From: Bacteroidota bacterium
GTDB taxonomy: Bacteria > Bacteroidota > Ignavibacteria > Ignavibacteriales > Ignavibacteriaceae
Assembly: GCA_024278655.1 (NCBI GenBank)
Contig: JAJRSV010000303.1
Span: 1-6,705, forward strand
Length of the DNA stretch: 6,705 bases
Reading direction: 5' to 3'
Below are positions 1-6,219 of this stretch, piece after piece. How positions within the stretch are numbered: position 1 is the stretch's first letter; every line of letters begins with the position of its first letter. A program made the position numbers and the translations under genes. The notes under the pieces are model-generated. The model ran no database searches and was not told the DNA's origin. It worked only from the letters and a program-made list of their open reading frames with translations.

Positions 1-910
1 CAATCAGCGCATCAATTTTATTCCCTACAGCAACGCCGTTAGCATCCGGTTGCTTTAATACATCGATAAGAACCGCACGATGCCAGTTTGCCGAAGTTAT
101 AATATATTCTTCTTTGCTTGTTAACAAGACATCAGCAAGGTCGCTTACTTTAACAGGTATTCCGTTTCGCGATGTTAGCACGGTGTTTTTAATATCGTCA
201 ACCGTGTAAAGCAGATCGTTTTGAAATCCGAGATGAATACGGTATTTATCCGTTATTTTTCCTAAAAACTTTACGTTGTTTATTTCCTTCAAACTCCGTT
301 CGATAGTTAACGGAGATATTTTATAAAGGGCGAGCTTTTCCGGTTTTAACTGAACCCAAAATTCCGGTCGTTCGCCGCCGACAATCTCAATCCTGTAAAC
401 CCCGCTAACTCCAGAAAGCATCGGACGAATTGTAAACTCTGCAAGATTCCTTAATTGCCTCTGGCTCCTGACACCGGAATAGATTGCGTAACTCAGCATA
501 GGATAAGCGCTTGTTGTCATCCTCTTAACTAAAATACCCGTGCCGGGCGGCAGCTTTCCTCTTACATCGCTTATTCTTGCCTGAACCAACTGGTAAGCTT
601 GCATCAAGTCGATATCCCAATCGAAATACAATTCAATCTCAGCATAACCCCGGCTCGTTTTCGAGCGTACGATTCTTACTCCTTCAACATTACGCAGCGC
701 ATCTTCCAGCGGTTTGGTTGTTGTTATTTCCATATCGGTCAATGGTGCGTAACCGCGTTCAACCTGAACTAAAATTCTCGGGAAAGTTGAATTGGGAAAA
801 ACTCCTGCCGGCATAGAAGTTAAAAGCGCAATGCTGCCGATTATTAATATTCCAAGTACAAAAAGTACCGCAAGACGATAACGAAGGACAGCTTTTATCA
901 GCTTTTCCAT
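1..910 (-). CDS. RND efflux transporter permease subunit, N-terminal part (3' end beyond window)
   Basis: Inner-membrane proton-driven pump of the AcrB/CusA superfamily (ACR_tran), which would export a substrate through the adaptor and outer-membrane channel encoded just upstream. I translated 303 codons from the ATG at 910; the frame stays open to the left edge, so about two thirds of a roughly 1,000-residue protein is missing. Visible are a short cytoplasmic start (MEKLIKAVLRYR), TM1 at about residues 13-32, then the periplasmic porter region. That region includes PAGVFPNSTFPRI (34-46), KPLEDALRNVEGV (66-78), LYFDWDIDLMQAYQLVQARI (94-113) and GKLPPGT (118-124). These are standard RND porter landmarks. 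The ATG overlaps the adaptor stop (TGATG) and has GGAGGT 9 nt upstream, which fixes the start. The TM1-proximal segment differs from the LPIDAVPDIT-type segment of CzcA/CusA, so I do not assign a metal substrate. The family call is secure; the substrate is unknown. Confidence 0.93.
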   Translation of the reverse strand, partial: MEKLIKAVLRYRLAVLFVLGILIIGSIALLTSMPAGVFPNSTFPRILVQVERGYAPLTDMEITTTKPLEDALRNVEGVRIVRSKTSRGYAEIELYFDWDIDLMQAYQLVQARISDVRGKLPPGTGILVKRMTTSAYPMLSYAIYSGVRSQRQLRNLAEFTIRPMLSGVSGVYRIEIVGGERPEFWVQLKPEKLALYKISPLTIERSLKEINNVKFLGKITDKYRIHLGFQNDLLYTVDDIKNTVLTSRNGIPVKVSDLADVLLTSKEEYIITSANWHRAVLIDVLKQPDANGVAVGNKIDALI

Positions 911-1860
911 CAGCGCATTACCTCCACTTGCATTCCGTCTTTCAATTCATAATTACCAAGAACAATTATACTGTCGCCGGTACTCAAACCGGATTTTACT
1001 TCCAGTACATCTGCATTTTCAATACCGGCTACTATATTTTTATGAATTGCTTTTCCATTCTTTTTGATAAAGACAAAGTAACCGCCGGAGTTTTCCAGAA
1101 CCGAGCTGCGCGGAATGAGTAAAACATTTTTAGCCGATTGCAAAACTATTTCAACCTTAGCAAACAAACCCGATTTCAAAAGACGCCCCTGATTCAGCAG
1201 TGAAGCCCGTATCTGTGCCATTTGTGTTTTATCGTCAACAGTGCTGTTTATCGTTTCAACTTTTGCATAGAATGTTTTTCCCTTAATATCGGGGAACGTG
1301 ATTTTTAACTGCTGTCCGATTCTTACATTTTCTAAATAATTTGCCGGAAGCTGTCCCCATAAATAATAAACCGAATCATCCAGCAGAGTAAGTATTGTTT
1401 CGCCGGCGGAAATCACGTCGCCGGAGTAATGATATTTTTTGGTTATGATTCCGTTGAAAGGCGCACGAACAGGATACGGAACAATCTCATCCTCCTGCCC
1501 TTTATTTAACGAATCCTCCGGCACAACCCTCTGAAGTGCCTCCGCCTGCGGGCTTTGAATAAACGCAACCGTTTCTCCTTTTATAACCCTGTCGCCTTCC
1601 GATAAATTCAAATTCAAAATTCTGCCTGCAAACTGGCTGCTTAATTTCGTTTCCTGTTTCGGCAGAAGTTTTCCGTAAATGGTTATTGCTTTTTGTGTGT
1701 TTCCCTTACCGGCAACAAAAACCTTAACAGGCACTTTAAATTCCGACACATTATTTTTTATCTGAAAGTGTGCGCCAATCTCTCCCGCATTCTGACTTTC
1801 ACGTTTGCATGCAAACAACAAGGACAAAACAGCCAATAAAATAATCAACCGGTTTTTCAT
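910..1860 (-). CDS. RND efflux periplasmic adaptor lipoprotein (membrane fusion protein)
   Basis: Adaptor of 316 residues that should link the inner-membrane permease to the TolC-type channel. Residues 1-18 form a lipoprotein signal peptide with lipobox LFAC and lipidated Cys18. The first half of the lipoyl (biotinyl-like) domain covers about 70-104 (FAGRILNLNLSEGDRVIKGE); the second half about 128-162 (PVRAPFNGIITKKYHYSGDV). The beta-barrel domain follows at about 165-245 (WGQLPANYLENVRIGQQL) and the membrane-proximal domain at about 246-316 (LLIPRSSVLE, GLSTGDSIIVLGNYELKDGM). Only about 22 residues separate the lipoyl halves, where most adaptors carry a long alpha-helical hairpin of several tens of residues, so the hairpin is nearly absent. 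No Met-rich N-terminal metal site like that of CusB is visible. The ATG overlaps the channel gene's stop (ATGA) and has GGAGG 7 nt upstream. Family certain, substrate unknown. Confidence 0.93.
   Translation of the reverse strand: MKNRLIILLAVLSLLFACKRESQNAGEIGAHFQIKNNVSEFKVPVKVFVAGKGNTQKAITIYGKLLPKQETKLSSQFAGRILNLNLSEGDRVIKGETVAFIQSPQAEALQRVVPEDSLNKGQEDEIVPYPVRAPFNGIITKKYHYSGDVISAGETILTLLDDSVYYLWGQLPANYLENVRIGQQLKITFPDIKGKTFYAKVETINSTVDDKTQMAQIRASLLNQGRLLKSGLFAKVEIVLQSAKNVLLIPRSSVLENSGGYFVFIKKNGKAIHKNIVAGIENADVLEVKSGLSTGDSIIVLGNYELKDGMQVEVMR
920..925 (-). promoter_or_regulatory. Ribosome-binding site of the permease gene, inside the adaptor 3' end
   Basis: GGAGGT on the minus strand, 9 nt before the permease ATG at 910. 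It lies within the last codons of the adaptor (GTG-GAG-GTA-ATG-CGC-TGA), whose stop shares one base with the permease start. This supports termination-reinitiation coupling. Confidence 0.75.
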
Positions 1861-3122
1861 TCTATTACCTCCGGCTTACCGATTAGGTTTTCTATTTGTA
1901 ATTTAATTTCGTAAAGAGTAAAAATTAATTTTTCTTTCGATGCTTTCGATTCGATGAGAACTTTTTGTGCAAGAAGAACATCAGTGTTTGTTGATATTCC
2001 TGCCTTGTAGTTTATCAATGTAAGTTCATAAGTTTTTTGTGCCTGGGCAATTGAAGTGTCTTTCAATGCAAGAAGCTTCTTAAGATTATTCATCCGGTTC
2101 ACAAGCGATTTTAATTTCGTTTCAAGCTCGAGCAAAAGAGTTTGTTTGGTAGATTTTATTGCTTCGGCTTTCAGGATTAATGACTGCGATTTGTTGCTTC
2201 GTGCACCCCAATCGAAAACCGGAATGAGCAATCCGCCGTTGATTGTATTGTAATTACCTCCCGACGTGGGATCACTGTCGAAAACGTAACCACCTCCCAA
2301 ATATATTTTAGGCATTCTGCTGCTGCCGATTAAATTTGCCTGAACATTCGCCAATTCTATTTGCTGATCTAAAATTGAAATTGCAGGATTGAACTGCCGT
2401 GCTTCTTCGAGGAGTGAATCGACCGAATAATTTTTTCCGAAAGAAAACTCTTCGGGTGTTTCTAATGAATCGGACGATGAAATATTAAACCCGGTAAGAT
2501 TCGAAAGTTCTATCTGCCATGTTTCTATTTCGGATTGTGCAGCAAGCACTTCTTCCTTAGCACGGGAAAGTGCCGCCTGTGTGAAGTAAAAATCCAACCG
2601 TTTGATTTGCCCGATATCATAAAGTTTTTTGTTAACTGAAAGATGATGTTCGAGATAGCTTTCGGAAAGCTTTGCAATGTTTAATGTTTTCTTTGCATTA
2701 ATCAACCTGTAATAAGCATGCTTTACGCGGTAAATTAAATCGAGTTTGTTTTGAAGTGACTTGTACCCGGCTATCTTTTCTTCGGCAATTCCGGTTTGCT
2801 GCAGTTTGCCGGTCCACTTCCCCATATCCCATACAAACTGTAATTGGTTACTCAGCGTCCGGTACTCATATTCATTATAAACATTGTAACCGCCATGAAA
2901 AATATAATCGAGTTCGGGTAATAATTCGTTCTCCAGACTCATTGTATTCGCAGTTTTGCTTTCCTCCATTTTTCTGAACGAGTCTACGGAAGGATGATTT
3001 ACAAGCGCCGAATCGATACAGGTTTTTAATGTGATTACTCCCCTGCCCTGTGCCTGTAACGATGAAGTAAAAAATAAACTAATGAGAAAAACCGTTAAAA
3101 TTATCGAAAGATATTTTTTCAT
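1857..3122 (-). CDS. TolC-family outer-membrane efflux protein
   Basis: Outer-membrane/periplasmic-tunnel channel of 421 residues, the exit duct of the tripartite pump encoded with the next two genes. A Sec signal peptide covers residues 1-24 (hydrophobic IILTVFLISLFFTSS, cleavage after LQA); no lipobox is seen. The protein shows the two-fold OEP repeat. Each half has a long helix, a beta-strand pair and a tip turn: LYDIGQIKRLDF (168-179) in repeat one and NYKAGISTNTDVLLAQ (371-386) in repeat two. The matching strand motifs are LQFVWDMGKW (94-103) and LLIPVFDWGARSN (298-310), the latter typical of the family. Length is normal. The ATG at 3122 has only a weak GGA about 7 nt upstream. The TGA stop overlaps the adaptor ATG. 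It is the first gene of the pump unit and follows a 151-bp gap. I cannot tell from the channel what is exported. Confidence 0.93.
   Translation of the reverse strand: MKKYLSIILTVFLISLFFTSSLQAQGRGVITLKTCIDSALVNHPSVDSFRKMEESKTANTMSLENELLPELDYIFHGGYNVYNEYEYRTLSNQLQFVWDMGKWTGKLQQTGIAEEKIAGYKSLQNKLDLIYRVKHAYYRLINAKKTLNIAKLSESYLEHHLSVNKKLYDIGQIKRLDFYFTQAALSRAKEEVLAAQSEIETWQIELSNLTGFNISSSDSLETPEEFSFGKNYSVDSLLEEARQFNPAISILDQQIELANVQANLIGSSRMPKIYLGGGYVFDSDPTSGGNYNTINGGLLIPVFDWGARSNKSQSLILKAEAIKSTKQTLLLELETKLKSLVNRMNNLKKLLALKDTSIAQAQKTYELTLINYKAGISTNTDVLLAQKVLIESKASKEKLIFTLYEIKLQIENLIGKPEVIE
1868..1872 (-). promoter_or_regulatory. Ribosome-binding site of the adaptor gene, inside the channel gene 3' end
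   Basis: GGAGG on the minus strand, 7 nt before the adaptor ATG at 1860. It lies in the codons for the C-terminal KPEVIE of the channel protein. With the ATGA overlap it indicates coupled translation. The 9-mer GGAGGTAAT recurs at the permease start. Confidence 0.75.
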
Positions 3123-3151
3123 TTTTCCGTTTGATTGTCTTTTTAATTTCG

Positions 3152-3196
3152 AAAAAATATTTTGCCGCTAATGTGCAAATCATTCGCGCATTAGCG
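3152..3196 (-). terminator. Hairpin plus T-tract between the DUF5916 gene and the pump genes
   Basis: Read on the minus strand, CGCTAATG (3196-3189) pairs with CATTAGCG (3173-3166). After a single C/A mismatch, GCGAA pairs with TTTGC (one G-U) around a TGA loop: 8+5 paired positions in 31 nt. It is followed by GCAAAATA and then TTTTTT (3157-3152). The position, 78 nt past the DUF5916 stop, suits an intrinsic terminator for that gene. The T-run begins 8 nt after the stem, later than ideal, and the plus strand also has a T-rich run beyond the stem (3201-3211), so it could act in both directions. Because only 29 bp remain before the channel ATG, the pump promoter may lie upstream, which would make this a leader attenuator instead. 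Confidence 0.5.
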
Positions 3197-3201
3197 CTAA
3201 T
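3190..3201. promoter_or_regulatory. Perfect 12-bp palindrome ATTAGCGCTAAT, candidate operator
   Basis: The 12-bp sequence is exactly its own reverse complement and is built of two CGCTAAT half-sites; a third CGCTAAT lies at 3166-3172. A perfect palindrome plus an extra half-site upstream of an efflux operon is a common arrangement for a dimeric repressor or activator. It shares its bases with one arm of the hairpin described at 3152-3196, so the DNA-site and RNA-structure readings compete. No regulator gene is visible to pair with it. Confidence 0.35.
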
Positions 3202-3232
3202 TTAATTTTTTAATAATATCTTCATCTTAATT

Positions 3233-3241
3233 TATAATACC
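3233..3241 (-). promoter_or_regulatory. Possible promoter -10 region upstream of the pump genes (GGTATTATA)
   Basis: GGTATTATA on the minus strand, 110 nt before the channel ATG, in the AT-rich 151-bp gap. It contains TATTAT, five of six matches to a sigma-70 -10 box. The same 9-mer occurs 25 nt before the DUF5916 ATG. No good -35 hexamer is seen at 16-18 bp (GAACAG at 17 bp), so this is a weak call. Confidence 0.2.
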
Positions 3242-3273
3242 AGTTCTGTACATCTTCTGTTCTTCAAATAATT

Positions 3274-5436
3274 TCATAACACAAAGCGCCAGATTAATTT
3301 TGTAAGCACGGTTGTGTCGGTCGAGCGCCAGGAATGTCCGCTTGTATCGTACGATTGATTGATGACAAAGTAAAAATTAGTCCCCGGCTCAGGAATCCAG
3401 TTAACACGAAAGTTCAGAATAATTTCATCCTCATCGTTGTTCCACTGTCCGAAAACGCTGCCGAAAAGATCCGGGCTGATTGCAAGGTTAATTCTTCCGC
3501 CGAATTCGTTTACTGTAAAACTTCCCTGCGGAAGTGTAATCAGGTTATGCGTAAAATCGGAACGGATGCTGATGTTGCTGTTTATCTGGAATGTAGCACC
3601 GACGGCATATTCGGTTCTTGTGCCCGAATAAAAATCACCCCACTGAGTAAATATATATCCGTACACCGGACGACCTTCAAAAGTTTCCAACTGAAGTTCG
3701 TAACGTGTAAACCAATATTCGGCGGCGGGTATAACCACGCCTTCGTGAATTTCAAAATCTTCGGTTAATTTTTCTGCACGGCGCTGAATGTTTGCTTCGA
3801 AAAACTCGCCGCTTTTTGTTGTAAAACCCAGCGGTCTGAATTCAGTCCACAGCGACTGAAGCTCGCGGGTTTTATCGTCGATGTAATAGTTAAAATCGAA
3901 AGGTTTAAAAACCAATCTTTGAATCCACGGCAGGAATTCCGGGCGGGGTTTTATCCGGAGATCGGCATTATACATCTGATAGTTGGTTCTCCGCAAAAAA
4001 CCTGTTTCGGGATTAAAGCTTTCCTCCGACCTGTCCCAGATTGCGGAAAAGTCTATAAGGTCATTCGGGTAATCGATAAACACCCTGCTTGCCAAACCGG
4101 TTTTAACTGCTGCATCGGATGTGTAGCTTTGAGCAACCGCACCGCCGAATGAAAAATTTTTATCTCCGAACATATCCGAAGTGGAGTAAAGAAAATCGGC
4201 ACCGTAAACCGCGTTTTGCCTGCCCGGTTCTATTTTACCCACACCTATTAAACCCACAGTCGATTGATGAAAAATATCCTGCTTCCATCTGAGCACGGTA
4301 TAATTGGTAGAAGGAATAGAATCCTGACTCGCTGTTTGAATGCTCATACCGCCGAGTGTTGTGTTTCCGGTTTTTCCCAACAGACGGGCACCTGCAATTA
4401 TCGGAATAGTCGAACGGTCGGGAGCCAAACCGATTCGCCTGCTGTAAAACGGGCGGATGCTGTACCCCAATCCGAAATCAAAATAGTCTTTCCCTTCAAG
4501 AAAGAATTCTCTTTTCTCGGGATAGAATAAAGAGAACCGCGTTAAGTTAACCTGCAATTGATCCGATTCAACCTGTGCAAAATCTGTGTTGATAGTCAGG
4601 TTAAGTTTCATCGTAGGAGTGATTAGATAATTTATATCGGCGCCGATGTTTGAAGTAAAATTGCTGCTTTCATTTTCATGTTTCTCTACGCCGGCAATAC
4701 CGTAAGGTTTTAATTCAACAAGCGTAACTCCGCTAATGCCTTCAATTCCCACTAACTTTCCCGCACGCGAAACCTGTCTTATGTTATAATCCCGTGACCA
4801 GCCCTGCCACAAAACCTGCTCGCGTTTTCTTCTTATGTTTCGCTCAAAGTTTATTCCCCAAACCTGATTTTCTTTTGTGTTGAATTTGAACGTGGAAAAT
4901 GGAATCTCAAACTCGGCAAACCAGCCCTCGTTTGTAATTTTTGTTTTAACATTCCATACACCGTCCCAAGCCCTGTTTACCAGGTTACCGTTGTTTTGCA
5001 CCAACGCATCGAAACGTGCACCGTTCGGATTAGTAACGAATAAGTAACCGTTGCGTTTATCGTTATAGGTATCGATAATGAATTTAAAGTTATCATCGGT
5101 GCTGTAATTAAAATCCCTCTTCATTTGCTGGGCAACAATTTTCGAAGGGTCGCTATCGTAGCACCAAACACCTATGTAAAGATTTTCTTCATCATATAGG
5201 ATTGCCACTTCGGTATGTTCAGTAGCAGGTTCTCCCTCATTCAATTCGCGCTGTGTAAAATTTGAGATGTGCTTTGCCTGCTGCCAAACGCTTTCGGAAA
5301 GTTCACCGTCCAATTTAACCGGCTTATTAATTTTATAAGCACTGATTACTTCCGGCAAACTTGTTTGTGCTATGCCGGAACCGGCAAACAAAAAAAGAAT
5401 TGCAAATACAAATGTTACCCTGTTTAATCTTTCCAT
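3274..5436 (-). CDS. DUF5916 protein with CBM9-like N-terminal domain, predicted outer-membrane barrel
   Basis: Exported protein of 720 residues, molecular role unknown. A signal peptide covers about residues 1-23 (FVFAILFLFAGSG, cleavage after GIA). Residues about 34-225 look like a carbohydrate-binding family 9-like domain: KLDGELSESVWQQA (41-54), VAILYDEENLYIGVWCYDSD (77-96) and GWFAEFEIPFSTF (171-183). The DUF5916 region follows from about 236. Its family hallmark is at 285-315 (DFAQVESDQLQVNLTRF, then FYPEKREFFLEG). The remainder alternates short polar and aromatic strands, such as FTQWGDFYSG and FGQWNNDEDEIILNFRVNW, and ends in LTKLIWRFVL, consistent with a beta-barrel C-terminal strand. 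Length fits the family. No catalytic residues can be named, and the CBM9-like fold does not prove sugar binding here. The gene sits between the sensor-linked small secreted protein and the pump, 61 bp after the former. The start lacks a clear ribosome-binding site, but the signal peptide supports it. Confidence 0.9.
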   Translation of the reverse strand: MERLNRVTFVFAILFLFAGSGIAQTSLPEVISAYKINKPVKLDGELSESVWQQAKHISNFTQRELNEGEPATEHTEVAILYDEENLYIGVWCYDSDPSKIVAQQMKRDFNYSTDDNFKFIIDTYNDKRNGYLFVTNPNGARFDALVQNNGNLVNRAWDGVWNVKTKITNEGWFAEFEIPFSTFKFNTKENQVWGINFERNIRRKREQVLWQGWSRDYNIRQVSRAGKLVGIEGISGVTLVELKPYGIAGVEKHENESSNFTSNIGADINYLITPTMKLNLTINTDFAQVESDQLQVNLTRFSLFYPEKREFFLEGKDYFDFGLGYSIRPFYSRRIGLAPDRSTIPIIAGARLLGKTGNTTLGGMSIQTASQDSIPSTNYTVLRWKQDIFHQSTVGLIGVGKIEPGRQNAVYGADFLYSTSDMFGDKNFSFGGAVAQSYTSDAAVKTGLASRVFIDYPNDLIDFSAIWDRSEESFNPETGFLRRTNYQMYNADLRIKPRPEFLPWIQRLVFKPFDFNYYIDDKTRELQSLWTEFRPLGFTTKSGEFFEANIQRRAEKLTEDFEIHEGVVIPAAEYWFTRYELQLETFEGRPVYGYIFTQWGDFYSGTRTEYAVGATFQINSNISIRSDFTHNLITLPQGSFTVNEFGGRINLAISPDLFGSVFGQWNNDEDEIILNFRVNWIPEPGTNFYFVINQSYDTSGHSWRSTDTTVLTKLIWRFVL

Positions 5437-5458
5437 AATTTAACCGGATTACACTACC

Positions 5459-5471
5459 GGGTATAATACCC
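5459..5471. promoter_or_regulatory. GGGTAT-A-ATACCC palindrome upstream of the DUF5916 gene
   Basis: Two 6-bp inverted arms flank one base in the 61-bp gap between the small secreted protein and the DUF5916 gene. On the minus strand the site reads GGGTATTATACCC and holds a TATTAT -10-like box ending about 26 nt before the ATG, so a regulator binding here would cover the promoter. With a 3-nt loop it could also be a 5-bp RNA hairpin, but no T-tract follows, so a terminator is unlikely. No convincing -35 box is visible. Confidence 0.3.
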
Positions 5472-5497
5472 AAATCCTGCTTGTACTTATTAACTAA

Positions 5498-6175
5498 CTA
5501 TTTGTACTTTTCAACGGTAAAGTTATCGAACGAAGTAACCGCATCGGCTTTGGTCCATAAGCCAACGCCTCCGGATTCCGGGAAAGTATTATCATCCACT
5601 TCGAGATATTTTTCACCGTTCAGGTAACCGGTAATATGATTTCTGTTTTGTATTATTTTCAGCTCATACCATTTACCGGCGGGCAGCTTTACGCGTGCGC
5701 TTGCCAGTATTTTTCTTGCTTCATCTTTTACGTAATAAATGCGGAAATTATTTTCCAACGGGTTGTAACGCGAAATGTAGTAATTGCCTTTATCCTGTGC
5801 ACGCCATATTACACCGCCGCCTTCATCTTCAATTCCAGTGTTGGCTTTGAACATAACTTTTATTTCACCGTTCAAAAAATCGATGTTGTTCGTCCAGCAA
5901 AGATTAAACGTTCCGCCGAAATCGTGATTTGGTGAAGTCATTGCTAAAACTTTGTTCCCCGAAGGTGCGGTTTCGTCCTCAATAACCTGCCAGGTTGCCA
6001 GCGGACCTTTTTGATTCGTTGCTTCGATTTTCCATCCTTCGGGAAGTTTACCTGTATCGATGTTGTCGAATGTAAGTTTTATCGTGCCCGACCGGTTCTC
6101 ATCCTGAGCAAAGAGTGATTGGTAACCGAATGTTGTAAAAATCATTAGTGTGATTAATAGAATCGTTCTTTTCAT
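5498..6175 (-). CDS. Secreted concanavalin-like (DUF1080/LamG-type) protein
   Basis: Exported protein of 225 residues. The signal peptide spans residues 1-23 (MKRTILLITLMIFTTFG, cleavage after LFA). The mature part reads as a single jelly-roll domain resembling the 3-keto-disaccharide hydrolase (DUF1080)/LamG fold. Landmarks are LPEGWKIEATNQKGPLATWQ (44-63), GGGVIWRAQDKGNYYISRYN (119-138), NNFRIYYVKD (142-151), AGKWYELKIIQNRNHITGYL (166-185) and GGVGLWTKADAVTSFDNFTV (202-221). The GLWTKAD-x-FDNF ending is what I associate with this family. Fold membership does not establish enzymatic activity, and I see no catalytic residues I can name. The ATG at 6175 is chosen because AGGAGG lies 8 nt upstream and a signal peptide starts there; the in-frame GTG at 6217 would prepend 14 charged residues. 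It lies 44 bp after the kinase stop, so it is probably in the kinase operon. Function unknown; binding of sugar or envelope polymer is only a guess. Confidence 0.85.
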   Translation of the reverse strand: MKRTILLITLMIFTTFGYQSLFAQDENRSGTIKLTFDNIDTGKLPEGWKIEATNQKGPLATWQVIEDETAPSGNKVLAMTSPNHDFGGTFNLCWTNNIDFLNGEIKVMFKANTGIEDEGGGVIWRAQDKGNYYISRYNPLENNFRIYYVKDEARKILASARVKLPAGKWYELKIIQNRNHITGYLNGEKYLEVDDNTFPESGGVGLWTKADAVTSFDNFTVEKYK

Positions 6176-6183
6176 TTCAAGTT

Positions 6184-6189
6184 CCTCCT
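6184..6189 (-). promoter_or_regulatory. Ribosome-binding site that fixes the small secreted protein's start
   Basis: AGGAGG on the minus strand, 8 nt before the ATG at 6175. It falls inside the reading frame that would start at the upstream GTG (6217), so it argues for the shorter protein with an intact signal peptide. Confidence 0.8.
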
Positions 6190-6219
6190 GATTTTTTAAA
6201 TCATATCTTAATAACACAT

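Noticed and set aside
577..816. Plus-strand open frame of 79 codons
   Set aside because: It is antisense to the N-terminal coding part of the RND permease, which is supported by family motifs and coupled translation.
910..3122. Naming the pump genes cusC/cusB (with cusA)
   Set aside because: The order fits, but the adaptor lacks a visible Met-rich metal site and the permease N-terminus is not of the CusA/CzcA type, so the symbols would imply an unsupported substrate.
3152..3180. Bacteroidota-type promoter (TTTG ... TAnnTTTG) before the channel gene
   Set aside because: TTTG followed by TATTTTTT is present, but the spacing is 16 nt instead of about 19, the second element is imperfect, and the bases form part of the hairpin and T-tract.
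3233..3238. Exact TATAAT on the plus strand in the 151-bp gap
   Set aside because: No plus-strand gene follows. The box is probably incidental to the AT-rich sequence, and the minus-strand reading TATTAT is the only one with a gene downstream.
3334..3768. Plus-strand open frame of 144 codons
   Set aside because: It lies wholly antisense within the DUF5916 coding region, whose protein has clear family motifs. The plus-strand translation shows no recognisable domain and no ribosome-binding site was seen.
6176..6217. N-terminal extension of the small secreted protein from a GTG at 6217
   Set aside because: It would place a charged stretch (RYDLKNQEELE) in front of an otherwise perfect signal peptide, and the AGGAGG site lies inside this stretch, pointing to the ATG at 6175.
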